From positions 1,497,501 to 1,561,500 of the forward strand of contig NZ_CP107921.1 of assembly GCF_036014215.1 (NCBI RefSeq): a stretch of 64,000 nt of DNA, given 5' to 3'. Both the position numbers and the translations under genes were made by a program. The DNA comes from Streptomyces sp. NBC_00440 (lineage in GTDB: Bacteria; Actinomycetota; Actinomycetes; Streptomycetales; Streptomycetaceae). Within the stretch, counting starts at the first letter, position 1. Each line of letters starts with the position of its first letter. The notes below the pieces were generated by a model that was given only the letters and a program-made list of their open reading frames with translations, did no database searches and was not told the origin of the DNA. Shown here in pieces: positions 42,356-50,597 of the stretch.

Positions 42356-43281
42356 GCGATCCGCTCGGAGGGGGTCTCCCGGACGGCGGGAGCGGCGGCG
42401 GGGGCAGCGGCGGCGGGTTCCACCGGCTGCGGGGCGGCGGCCCCCGTCACCGGCGCCGGCTGCCAGCCCGGTCCGCCGAAGACCCGCCCCGCCCGTTCGC
42501 GCCAGCTCTCCGCGGCCCGCAGGTCCCGGGCGATCGCCGCGTACTCGTGGGTCGCGACCCGCAGCGGGTTGTAGGTCTCGATGTTCTTGGTCAGCCCGAA
42601 GACGGGCCGCACGGTCTCCGGGGTGAAGGACCCGAACAGCCGGTCCCAGACGATGAGGATCCCGCCGAAGTTGCGGTCCAGGTAGCCGCCCTGGGAGGCG
42701 TGGTGCACCCGGTGGTGGGAGGGCGTGTTGAGCAGGTACTCGAAGGGACGCGGCAGCTTGCCGACCCGCTCGGTGTGCACCCAGAACTGGTAGACGAGGT
42801 TGGCCGACGAGCAGAAGGCGAGCGCGGCCGGATGCACGCCGATGGCGATCAGCGGGACGTAGAACGGCCAGACGGTCAGCGACGTCCAGGGCTGGCGCAG
42901 CGCGGTCGTGAGGTTGAACTTGCGGCTGGAGTGGTGCACGACGTGGCAGGCCCACAGGATGCGGACGACATGGTGGCCGCGGTGCGACCAGTAGTAGAAG
43001 AAGTCCTGGCCGAGCAGCATCAGGGGGACGGTCCACCACAGGACGGGGACGCGCAGCGGGGTCAGTTCGTAGACGGCGGTGTAGATCGCGACGATCGGGA
43101 TCTTCCACAGGAAGTCGAAGACCAGGCTGCCGAGACCCATACCGATGCTGGTGACGGCATCCCTGGTCTCGTACCCCGCGGAGTCCTCGTCGGGATGGAA
43201 CCGGTAGCTCGCCATCTCCACGACGGTGAGCAGGACGAACGCCGGTATGGACCACAGCACGACATCGGGCAGGTTCGGCAT
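42352..43281 (-). CDS. Fatty acid hydroxylase superfamily protein resembling alkylglycerol monooxygenase
   Basis: A 309-residue membrane di-iron enzyme. Histidine clusters: SHRGHHVVRILWACHVVHHSS and LNTPSHHRVHHASQGG. Beyond the superfamily motifs, NLTTALRQPW, YQFWVHTERVG, GILIVWDRLFGSF, FGLTKNIETYNP and the terminal GGPGWQP blocks closely match my recollection of animal AGMO (TMEM195), which cleaves ether lipids. Four to five hydrophobic segments lie in 1-170; the C-terminal 50 residues are Ala/Pro-rich. It is first of a coupled pair with the YhhN-type gene. Confidence 0.85.
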   Translation of the reverse strand: MPNLPDVVLWSIPAFVLLTVVEMASYRFHPDEDSAGYETRDAVTSIGMGLGSLVFDFLWKIPIVAIYTAVYELTPLRVPVLWWTVPLMLLGQDFFYYWSHRGHHVVRILWACHVVHHSSRKFNLTTALRQPWTSLTVWPFYVPLIAIGVHPAALAFCSSANLVYQFWVHTERVGKLPRPFEYLLNTPSHHRVHHASQGGYLDRNFGGILIVWDRLFGSFTPETVRPVFGLTKNIETYNPLRVATHEYAAIARDLRAAESWRERAGRVFGGPGWQPAPVTGAAAPQPVEPAAAAPAAAPAVRETPSERIA

Positions 43282-43327
43282 GGCAGCACGGTACGGCCGC
43301 CGGAACGGCCCCGGCTAGATGTTGTTA

Positions 43328-43355
43328 CTGACAAGTATGCGAGACATTCTGTCAG
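43328..43355. promoter_or_regulatory. Inverted repeat upstream of the AGMO-like gene
   Basis: CTGACA (43328-43333) and TGTCAG (43350-43355) are inverted around 16 bp in an AT-richer patch 46 bp before the AGMO-like ATG. TGACA-n-TGTCA spacing is typical of TetR-type sites. No regulator gene is adjacent, so the binding factor is unknown. The rest of 43282-43481 shows nothing further. Confidence 0.5.
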
Positions 43356-43481
43356 CGTGTTTTGGTGAGTTCCGCCAATCGGCGCCGCCGGAGCGGTCCT
43401 TGAGCCGTCCCGGAGCGGACCTGAGCGGCCTCCGCGTCCTCCCGGCGGGCTCGGGGCGGACTCCGGGGCAGGCTCGGCGGC

Positions 43482-44192
43482 TCAGACTCCCGCCGCACCC
43501 AGCAGCGCACCGGCGCCGTAGGTCACCGCCATGGCCAGCGCGCCCCCGACCATGTTCCGCGCCACGGCGGGGCGCACCGGAGCGGCGCCCGACCGGGCGC
43601 TCCACCAGCCCGCCATGGCCAGCGCCGCCAGGACCGAGAGCACCGTGATGTACAACCGGACCGGGGCCGGCGGCAGCACGATGGCCAGCAGCGGCAGCAG
43701 CGCACCGGCGGTGAAGGCGGCGAAGCTGGCGCCGGCGGCGTGCCAGGGACTGGTGAGGTCGTCGGGGTCGATGCCCAGCTCGACCTCGGCGTGGGCGCGC
43801 AGGGCGTCCCGCTCCGTGAGCTGCACGGCGGCCTCGCGGGCCAGTTCCGCCGAGAGCCCCTTGTTCTCCAGGAGCCCCGCCAGTTCGTCGAGTTCGGCGT
43901 CCGGGGTCTCGCGCAGTTCGCGCCTCTCCATGGCCAGCGCGGCCTTCTCGGAGTCGCGCTGGGTGGACACGGAGACGTACTCCCCCGCCGCCATCGACAT
44001 CGATCCGGCGAGCAGTCCGGAGAGACCGGCGGTGAGCAGTGCGGTACGCGAGTCGGTGGCACCGGCGACGCCGACGACGATGCCCGCGGTCGACACGACA
44101 CCGTCGTTGGCGCCGAGCACCGCGGCCCGGAGCCAGTTGAGGCGCGCTCCGAGGCCGCTGTGGTGGGGTTCGCCGTGGGAGGAGTCCGTCAT
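43482..44192 (-). CDS. VIT1/CCC1 family metal transporter
   Basis: A 236-residue transporter of the vacuolar iron/manganese transporter family. WLRAAVLGANDGVVSTAGIVVGVAGA (helix 1), LLAGSMSMAAGEYVSVSTQRD (helix 2), and a Glu-rich cytoplasmic helical region (about 85-140) that binds metal in VIT1, then three more helices. It probably exports or sequesters Fe2+/Mn2+. No metal-sensor site is recognised upstream (44193-44455 has no gene). Confidence 0.92.
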   Translation of the reverse strand: MTDSSHGEPHHSGLGARLNWLRAAVLGANDGVVSTAGIVVGVAGATDSRTALLTAGLSGLLAGSMSMAAGEYVSVSTQRDSEKAALAMERRELRETPDAELDELAGLLENKGLSAELAREAAVQLTERDALRAHAEVELGIDPDDLTSPWHAAGASFAAFTAGALLPLLAIVLPPAPVRLYITVLSVLAALAMAGWWSARSGAAPVRPAVARNMVGGALAMAVTYGAGALLGAAGV

Positions 44193-44455
44193 CGGACCAG
44201 AGTCTCATCCGGGCGGCCCGCACCGCACCGGCCTCGCCCGTGGTGTCCCGGACCAGCCGGGCGGCCGGGGCGGTGTCACCGGGGCACGGGGCCGGAGCGG
44301 CGCCGGTCGGAGCCGATGCCCCGTCATATCGGTTACGCCGTAACGGAAGCCGTGCGCTGCCGCCCCGGGCTCGGGTACCGGCCGCCGCCGGCCGCCGATC
44401 GGGCCCGCCCCCGGGATTGCGGTGTTGTCGGTAGGGGCCCGTATTCTCTGTGACC

Positions 44456-45433
44456 ATGCTCGACGACCGCCAGACAGCAGCGACAGCGTGGCCGGCCGCG
44501 TACCCGCAGGGGTACGCGGTCGTCGACGTGGAGACCACCGGCCTCGCACGCGACGACCGGATAATCTCCGCTGCCGTCTACCGGCTGGACGCCCGGGGCG
44601 ATGTCGAGGACCACTGGTACACGCTGGTGAATCCGGAGCGGGACCCCGGGCCCGTCTGGATCCACGGTCTGACCAGTGATGTCCTGGCGGGCGCCCCGCT
44701 CTTCCCGGAGATCGCGGCGGAGTTCGCCGAACGGCTCGACGGGCGCGTGCTGGTGGCGCACAACGCGATCTTCGACTGGCAGATGATCGCCAGGGAGTAC
44801 GCCCGCGCGCAGCGCACCCCTCCGGTCCGCCAGCGGCTGTGCACCATCGCGCTCTCCAAGGAGCTCGCCCTGCCGCTGCCCAACCACAAGCTGGAGTCGC
44901 TCGCCGCGCACTTCGGCGTCGTACAGGAGCACGCCCACCACGCGCTCGACGACGCCCGGGTGCTGGCCGAGGCGTTCCGCCCGAGTCTGCACGCGGCGGC
45001 CAGGGACGGGGTGCGGCTGCCGCTCCTGGAGTGCCGGCCGCTCACCGAGTGGTCGGACGCACCGGCCGCGCCGCGCGTCGGCTACCAGGCCTCGTACCGG
45101 CAGAGCAGCTGGCGCCCGGCCAGGAAGCGGCCCGCCTGCCCCTACCCGAATCCGGGGCGGTACGAGCCGGGGAAGCCGCTGGCGCAGGGGATGCGGGTGG
45201 CGTTCTCCGGTGACACATCGGTCGACCGCGAGCTGCTGGAGGACCGGGCAGCCGAAGCCGGGCTGCATGTGGCGACGAGCCTCTCCCGGCTGACCAGCCT
45301 GCTCGTCACCAACGACCCGGACTCCGCCACGTCCAAGACGGTCAAGGCCAAGTCCTTCGGCACTCCAGTCATCGACGAGGCCGCCTTCACCCAGCTGCTG
45401 CGCGACGTCGCCCCGGCCCCGGCAGACGGGTGA
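44456..45433 (+). CDS. DEDDh 3'-5' exonuclease with C-terminal BRCT domain
   Basis: A 325-residue protein. ExoI VVDVETTGL (about 23-31), ExoII VLVAHNAIFDWQMI, and ExoIII HHALDDARVLAEAF identify a DEDDh nuclease like the epsilon subunit of DNA polymerase III. The last ~85 residues (GMRVAFSGDTSVDRELLEDRAAEAGLHVATSLSRLTSLLVTND) form a BRCT domain. TATTCT (44442-44447) lies 8 nt before the ATG, suggesting a leaderless mRNA; an in-frame GTG at 44450 is too close to that box. Likely in repair or RNA/DNA end processing. Confidence 0.9.
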   Translation: MLDDRQTAATAWPAAYPQGYAVVDVETTGLARDDRIISAAVYRLDARGDVEDHWYTLVNPERDPGPVWIHGLTSDVLAGAPLFPEIAAEFAERLDGRVLVAHNAIFDWQMIAREYARAQRTPPVRQRLCTIALSKELALPLPNHKLESLAAHFGVVQEHAHHALDDARVLAEAFRPSLHAAARDGVRLPLLECRPLTEWSDAPAAPRVGYQASYRQSSWRPARKRPACPYPNPGRYEPGKPLAQGMRVAFSGDTSVDRELLEDRAAEAGLHVATSLSRLTSLLVTNDPDSATSKTVKAKSFGTPVIDEAAFTQLLRDVAPAPADG

Positions 45434-45497
45434 TTGGCGGGCGACTCGCCCACCGCCCGCTCGCCCGCCGGCGCCCGCGCGTCCCACCCTGTGGCGC

Positions 45498-45731
45498 ATG
45501 GCACGTTGCGAGGTATGCGGAAATGACTACGGCATGTCCTTCGAGGTTCACGCGCAGGGCGCGGTCCACGTCTTCGACTGCTTCTCCTGCGCCATTCACC
45601 GCATGGCGCCCATCTGTGGGCACTGCCGTGTCCAGGTCATCGGGCAGGGCGTGGAGGCCGACGGTGTGTGGTATTGCGGCGGGCACTGCGCCCGCGCGGA
45701 GGGGAAGGAGGGCATCGTCGACAAGGTCTGA
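45498..45731 (+). CDS. Small cysteine-rich zinc-binding protein
   Basis: A 77-residue protein with eight cysteines and several histidines: CEVCGNDYG, VFDCFSCAIHRMAPICGHC and WYCGGHCAR. This pattern fits two treble-clef or ribbon zinc sites, and the group is sometimes labelled prokaryotic metallothionein. There is no signal peptide. It may be a nucleic-acid or protein adaptor. The ATG at 45498 has a weak ribosome binding site. Confidence 0.85.
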   Translation: MARCEVCGNDYGMSFEVHAQGAVHVFDCFSCAIHRMAPICGHCRVQVIGQGVEADGVWYCGGHCARAEGKEGIVDKV

Positions 45732-45803
45732 CTCTGCCCGGTTCTGTCCCTCCGGCCGGACCCCCCGTCCGGAGGGCTTCGCCGGGCGGGTACCTTCAGA
45801 GGC

Positions 45804-46592
45804 GTGTACCGCTTCCTGTTGACACGGCAGTGGGTGATTCTCGCCCTTGTCTCCATCGTCCTGATGCCGACGATGATCAAGCTGGGCTTCTGGCAACTGC
45901 ACCGCCATGAACACAAGGTTGCGCAGAACACACTCATCGGCAAGAACCTCAAGTCGAGACCCGTACCGGTCGGAGACCTCACCTCCCCCGGGCACACCGT
46001 GCCGTACGACCAGTACTGGCGCCAGGTGACGGCGACCGGCCACTTCGACAACGCGGACGAGGTCGTCGTACGGCGCAGGACCTCGGCCGACGGCACCGTC
46101 GGGTACCACGTCCTGACGCCCTTCGTCCTGGACGACGGCAAGACCGTACTCATCAACCGCGGCTGGGTCGCGGACAACGGCAGCCAGCTCACGCTCCCCA
46201 AGATCCCGCCCGCTCCCAAGGGCAGGCTCACGGTGGCCGGCCGGCTGATGGCCGACGAGACGACCGGGGCCAGCGGGATCAAGAACGAGAAGGGGCTGCC
46301 GCCCCACCAGGTGATGCTCATCAACAGCGCCGAAGAGGCGAAGGCGCTGGGCAGGACGGTGCTCGGCGGCTACATCGAGCAGACCGCGCCCACGCCCAAG
46401 GGCGACTCGCCCCAGCTGATCCCGGCACCCGAGCACTCGGACATCGGCCCGCACATGGCGTACGCCGTCCAGTGGTGGCTCTTCACCGCCGGAGTGCCCA
46501 TCGGATTCGTGGTCCTCGTACGCCGTGAGAAGCGCGAACGGGCCGCGGCCGCCTCCGAGAGCACACCCGAACCGGTGCCCACGGCTGCTTAA
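45804..46592 (+). CDS. SURF1 family cytochrome oxidase assembly protein
   Basis: A 262-residue membrane protein with one helix at each end (about 6-27, ending LGFWQLHRHEHK, and about 225-243, WWLFTAGVPIGFVVLVRR). QYWRQVTATGHFDN, GYHVLTPFVLDDGKTVLINRGWV and HMAYAVQWWLF are SURF1 hallmarks. It helps insert haem into the aa3 oxidase. TACCTT (45791-45796) lies 7 nt before the GTG, indicating a leaderless start. Confidence 0.93.
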   Translation: MYRFLLTRQWVILALVSIVLMPTMIKLGFWQLHRHEHKVAQNTLIGKNLKSRPVPVGDLTSPGHTVPYDQYWRQVTATGHFDNADEVVVRRRTSADGTVGYHVLTPFVLDDGKTVLINRGWVADNGSQLTLPKIPPAPKGRLTVAGRLMADETTGASGIKNEKGLPPHQVMLINSAEEAKALGRTVLGGYIEQTAPTPKGDSPQLIPAPEHSDIGPHMAYAVQWWLFTAGVPIGFVVLVRREKRERAAAASESTPEPVPTAA

Positions 46593-46622
46593 CCCGGCGC
46601 GGTCCCGGGAAGACGGCACACC

Positions 46623-48422
46623 GTGACCCAACGTATCGAGGACTACGCCCTCATCGGCGATCTGCAGACCGCGGCCCTGGTCGGCAGGGACGGCTCCATC
46701 GACTGGCTGTGCCTGCCCCGCTTCGACTCGGCGGCGTGCTTCGCCTCGCTGCTCGGCGACGACGAGAACGGCCACTGGCGCATCGCCCCGGCCGGAGCCG
46801 GCAACTGCACCAGGCGGAGCTACCGGGGCGAGTCGCTCGTCCTGGAATCGGTCTGGGAGACGGCGACCGGCACGGTCAAAATCACCGACTTCATGCCGCA
46901 GCGTGACACCGCCCCGGACATCATGCGGATCGTCGAAGGTGTCACCGGCGAGGTGGAGATGGCGGGAACGCTGCGCCTGCGCTTCGACTACGGCTCGGTC
47001 ATCCCGTGGATGCGCCGCTCGGACGGGCACCGGGTCGCGGTGGCGGGCCCGGACTCGGTGTGGCTGCGCAGCGAGCCGGAGGTGCGGACCTGGGGCCACC
47101 AGTTCTCCACCTGCTCGTCGTTCACGGTCGCCGCGGGCGAGAAGGTGGCGTTCGTGCTCACCTGGCACCCCTCGGAGGAACCGCGCCCTCCGCTGGTGGA
47201 CCCGCACGAGGCACTGGCCGACGCCCTGGAGGACTGGCACGAGTGGTCGGCGCGCTGCCGGTACCAGGGCCCCTACCGCGAGGCCGTGATCCGCTCGCTG
47301 ATCAGCCTGAAGGCGCTCACCTTCGCCCCGACCGGCGGCATCGTCGCGGCCCCCACCACCTCCCTCCCGGAGGAGATCGGGGGCGTACGCAACTGGGACT
47401 ACCGGTTCTGCTGGCTGCGCGACTCCACGCTCACCCTCGGCGCGCTGCTGGCCTGCGGCTATCTGGAAGAGGCCGCCGCATGGCGCGACTGGCTGCTGCG
47501 CGCGGTCGCGGGCGCCCCCGGTGATCTGCAGATCATGTACGGGCTCGCGGGCGAGCGGCGGCTGCCCGAGACGGAGCTGGAGTGGCTGCGCGGCCACGAG
47601 GGGTCCGCTCCGGTGCGCACCGGGAACGGAGCCGTGACCCAGCTTCAGCTCGACGTGTACGGCGAGGTCATCGACTCGCTCTATCTGGCCCGTACGTCGG
47701 GTCTTGCCGATGAGCCGCACGCCTGGAGGCTCCAGCTGGCCCTGCTCGGCTTCCTGGAGTCGCGCTGGCGCGAGCCGGACGAGGGCCTGTGGGAAGTACG
47801 CGGGCCGCGCCGCCACTTCGTGCACTCGAAGGTGATGGCGTGGGTGGCCGCCGACCGCGCCGTACGCACCCTGGAGGCCGAGCCGAAGCTGCACGGGGAC
47901 GTGGAGCGGTGGCGGCGGATGCGCGACGAGGTGCACCAGGAGGTGTGCGAGAAGGGCTTCGACAAGGAGCGCAACACCTTCACCCAGTCGTACGGCTGCT
48001 CCGATCTGGACGCGGCGACGCTGCTCATCCCCCAGGTCGGCTTCCTGCCGCCGGACGATCCGCGGGTGATCGGTACGGTCGACGCCGTACGCCGGGAGCT
48101 GTGCCACGACGGCCTGGTGCGCCGCTACAGCATGGCGGGGCCGGCGGTGGACGGCCTGCCGGGCGGCGAGGGGACGTTCCTGGTCTGCTCGTTCTGGCTG
48201 GCCGACGCGCTGCGGCTGACCGGGCGGGTCAAGGAGGCCGAGGCGCTCCTCGAAAAGCTGCTGTCGCTCCGCAACGACGTCGGACTGCTGGCCGAGGAGT
48301 ACGACCCGGTGGCCGGGCGCCAACTCGGCAACTTCCCGCAGGCGTTCAGCCACATCGGCCTGGTGAACACCGCTCTCGGGCTGGCCCGCGCGCTGGGGGC
48401 GCCCGAGGAGGATGCAGGATAG
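46623..48422 (+). CDS. Glycoside hydrolase family 15 protein (glucoamylase/trehalase-like)
   Basis: A 599-residue cytosolic enzyme. The N-terminal beta-domain (RIEDYALIGDLQTAALVGRDGSIDWLCLPRFDS) and the (alpha/alpha)6 GH15 domain (EIGGVRNWDYRFCWLRDSTLTLGALL, with catalytic acids near LYLARTSG and AEEYDPVAGRQLGNFPQAFSHIGLVNTAL) are intact. Mycobacterial homologues of this layout are trehalases, so trehalose hydrolysis is as likely as starch or glucan trimming. GTG start; it begins 30 bp after SURF1. Confidence 0.92.
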   Translation: MTQRIEDYALIGDLQTAALVGRDGSIDWLCLPRFDSAACFASLLGDDENGHWRIAPAGAGNCTRRSYRGESLVLESVWETATGTVKITDFMPQRDTAPDIMRIVEGVTGEVEMAGTLRLRFDYGSVIPWMRRSDGHRVAVAGPDSVWLRSEPEVRTWGHQFSTCSSFTVAAGEKVAFVLTWHPSEEPRPPLVDPHEALADALEDWHEWSARCRYQGPYREAVIRSLISLKALTFAPTGGIVAAPTTSLPEEIGGVRNWDYRFCWLRDSTLTLGALLACGYLEEAAAWRDWLLRAVAGAPGDLQIMYGLAGERRLPETELEWLRGHEGSAPVRTGNGAVTQLQLDVYGEVIDSLYLARTSGLADEPHAWRLQLALLGFLESRWREPDEGLWEVRGPRRHFVHSKVMAWVAADRAVRTLEAEPKLHGDVERWRRMRDEVHQEVCEKGFDKERNTFTQSYGCSDLDAATLLIPQVGFLPPDDPRVIGTVDAVRRELCHDGLVRRYSMAGPAVDGLPGGEGTFLVCSFWLADALRLTGRVKEAEALLEKLLSLRNDVGLLAEEYDPVAGRQLGNFPQAFSHIGLVNTALGLARALGAPEEDAG

Positions 48423-48426
48423 AGCC

Positions 48427-49182
48427 ATGGATCTTGGACTGAAGGACCGCGTCTACGTCGTCACCGGGGCCACCAGGGGGCTGGGGTTCGCCTCCGCACG
48501 TGAGCTGGCGGCCGACGGGGCGAAGGTGATCATCACCGGGCGCGACGCGGATACGGCGCGAGCGGCGGCGGCCGAGCTCGGTCCCGGTGTGATCGGGGTG
48601 GCGGCCGACAACAGCGACCCCGCGGTCGCCGAGCGGCTGATCGCCACCGCGCGGGAGCACTTCGGCCGCTTCGACGGCATCCTGATCAGCGTCGGCGGCC
48701 CGGCCGCAGGCTCCGCGGCCGACAACACCGACGAACAGTGGCGGACGGCCTTCGAGGCCGTCTTCCTGGGCGCGGTGCGGCTCGCCCGCACCGCCGCGGC
48801 CGAGCTGTCCGACGGCGGCGTGATCGGCCTGGTGCTCTCCGGCTCGGTGCACGAGCCCATCGGCGGCCTGACGATCTCCAACGGGCTCCGCCCCGGTCTG
48901 GCCGGTTTCGCCAAGTCGCTCGCCGACGAGGTGGGTCCGCGCGGGATCCGGGTGGTCGGGCTGCTGCCAGGCCGCATCGACACGGACCGGGTGCGGCACC
49001 TCGACACGCTCGGCGGTGACCCGGAGGCGGCGCGCACGAGGAGCGAGGCGGGGATTCCGCTGCGGCGCTACGGGCGGCCGGAGGAGTTCGGCAGGGCCGC
49101 CGCGTTCGTGCTGTCGCCGGGGGCCTCGTACCTCACCGGGGTCATGCTGCCGGTCGACGGCGGTTCCCGGCGCGGATTCTGA
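48427..49182 (+). CDS. Atypical SDR family oxidoreductase
   Basis: A 251-residue SDR of the beta-ketoacyl-reductase-like atypical group. TGATRGLG (about 13-20) and ISVGGPAAG are present, but the catalytic YxxxK is replaced: after VLSGSVHEPIGGLTI the sequence reads SNGLRPGLAGFAKSLA, with no Tyr or Lys at the usual places. The tail PVDGGSRRGF is classic. It starts at ATG 48427, 5 nt after the GH15 stop; an ATG at 48412 overlaps that gene. Catalysis must differ or be lost. Confidence 0.88.
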   Translation: MDLGLKDRVYVVTGATRGLGFASARELAADGAKVIITGRDADTARAAAAELGPGVIGVAADNSDPAVAERLIATAREHFGRFDGILISVGGPAAGSAADNTDEQWRTAFEAVFLGAVRLARTAAAELSDGGVIGLVLSGSVHEPIGGLTISNGLRPGLAGFAKSLADEVGPRGIRVVGLLPGRIDTDRVRHLDTLGGDPEAARTRSEAGIPLRRYGRPEEFGRAAAFVLSPGASYLTGVMLPVDGGSRRGF

Positions 49183-49277
49183 CCCGCACGGCACCCGCCG
49201 TGCACGGTCCGGCTGCGCAGCCGGGCGGCCCCGGCCGGTTACGCAGCCGGGCGGCCCGGTCCTGAACAGGGGCCGGG

Positions 49278-49997
49278 TCAGGGCAGTTCCACCGCCGTGA
49301 CCAGCACGGCGACCGACCGGTCCGCACCGGCCGCCGCGGCCACCGCCGACCGCACCGCCCCCGCCACATCGAGGGCCCGCCGCCCGGCGGCCACCGCGAG
49401 CTCCACCCGGACGTGGTGGTCGGTGCGGTGCACGGCGTCCCCGAGGACACCGGTCAGACGGGCGACGCCGGGAACGGCGGCGGCCGCCTCCGCCTCGGGG
49501 CCCCGTACAGCAGCGGCTCCCCTGTCCGGCCCAACGACCGGCGGCGGGTTCGGCCCGCCCGGCGCCGACGGGTCCGACGGGGCGTCCAGCAGCCCCGTCA
49601 CCCGTACGTCCACCTCGGCCACTTCGAGCCCCAGCGCATCGGCGCAGGCCCCGAACAGCGCGTCCCGCAGCCGCTCGACGGCCGCCGGCAGTGACTCTCC
49701 CCCGGCCGCCGCTTCGGCCTCCGCCTCGACCCGCAGCGGCCCGGGCGGCAGGGCGCTCGGCGGGGCCGGAACCGCCGAGCGGGCCGTCCCACCGGTCTCG
49801 GCCGGGGCAATCCTCAGCTTCCCGAGGGCGACCCCAGGCACCCCGCCGGCAGCGCGCCGCAGCACGGCGGCGGCCGCATCCTCGGCGATCCAGGCCCCGT
49901 CCCGCGCGCCGCCGAGCGGCAGCAGCCTGCCGAGGCCGAGCCTGCTGCGGACGGCCTGCGCCCACCCGTCCTGCACCCGCGATCCGTCACCCGTCAT
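49278..49997 (-). CDS. Conserved hypothetical (nucleopolyhedrovirus-P10-like annotation)
   Basis: A 239-residue Ala/Pro-rich protein divergent from the Asp23 operon. DGWAQAVRSRLGLGRLLPLGGARDGAWIAEDAAAAVLRRA and HVRVELAVAAGRRALDVAGAVRSAVAAAAG are conserved in Streptomyces proteins carrying the odd label P10 family. The C-terminal half resembles an Asp23-like ferredoxin fold (VARLTGVLGDAVHRTDHHVRVELAV), which fits its neighbours. The start is ATG 49997. Function unknown. Confidence 0.72.
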   Translation of the reverse strand: MTGDGSRVQDGWAQAVRSRLGLGRLLPLGGARDGAWIAEDAAAAVLRRAAGGVPGVALGKLRIAPAETGGTARSAVPAPPSALPPGPLRVEAEAEAAAGGESLPAAVERLRDALFGACADALGLEVAEVDVRVTGLLDAPSDPSAPGGPNPPPVVGPDRGAAAVRGPEAEAAAAVPGVARLTGVLGDAVHRTDHHVRVELAVAAGRRALDVAGAVRSAVAAAAGADRSVAVLVTAVELP

Positions 49998-50089
49998 ACC
50001 TCCACCCTGCCGCATTCCCGGCGCGGAACCGGGAAAGCGCACCTACGGTGGGCACAGAATCGGCTACCGCTCGGAGAGGACGTACGGCG

Positions 50090-50569
50090 ATGAGTGAGAC
50101 CCCGCAGCAGAACCAGTCCGACACCTCTGGCAAGGGGCCCGCCAGGCCCGATGTGACCAAGCGCGGCGGCGGCGCCCCCGGATCCCGCGGCCGTACCACC
50201 ATCGCGGACGGCGTGGTCGAGAAGATCGCCGGTCTCGCGGCGCGCGACGTGCCCGGCGTGCACGCGATGGGCAGCGGGATCTCCCGTACGTTCGGTGCGG
50301 TGCGCGACCGGGTGCCCGGCGGCGGCACCAAGTCCGTGTCGCGCGGGGTGAAGGCCGAGGTCGGTGAGGTCCAGACGGCTCTCGATCTGGAGATCGTCGT
50401 CGAGTACGGCGTGTCGATCTCGGAGGTCGCACGCGATGTGCGGGAGAACGTCATCTCGGCCGTGGAGCGCATGACGGGACTTGAGGTCGTCGAGGTCAAT
50501 ATCGCGGTCAGCGATGTGAAGCTGCCCGACGAGGAAGACGACGAAGAGCCGGAGTCCCGACTTCAGTAA
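50090..50569 (+). CDS. Asp23/Gls24 family envelope stress protein
   Basis: A 159-residue protein. The Asp23 domain (about 36-150) has TTIADGVVEKIAGLAARDVPGVHAM, VEVxEVQTALDLEIVVEYGVSI-type strands, and VRENVISAVERMTGLEVVEVNIAVSDV. Asp23 family proteins form cytoplasmic filaments attached to the membrane through AmaP. It is first of a five-gene operon ending with amaP. A -10-like TACGGT lies at 50043-50048. Confidence 0.93.
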   Translation: MSETPQQNQSDTSGKGPARPDVTKRGGGAPGSRGRTTIADGVVEKIAGLAARDVPGVHAMGSGISRTFGAVRDRVPGGGTKSVSRGVKAEVGEVQTALDLEIVVEYGVSISEVARDVRENVISAVERMTGLEVVEVNIAVSDVKLPDEEDDEEPESRLQ

Positions 50570-50597
50570 CCCCGTACCTTCGGCTTAGGAGCGCACG

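Noticed and set aside
43319..43648. Plus-strand frame starting in the AGMO-like promoter region.
   Set aside because: It runs antisense into the VIT-family gene, is Arg/Pro-rich, and lacks a ribosome binding site.
45387..48428. A minus-strand frame of about 1000 codons opposite SURF1 and the GH15 gene.
   Set aside because: Both plus-strand genes have full-length family signatures, and the antisense frame has none.
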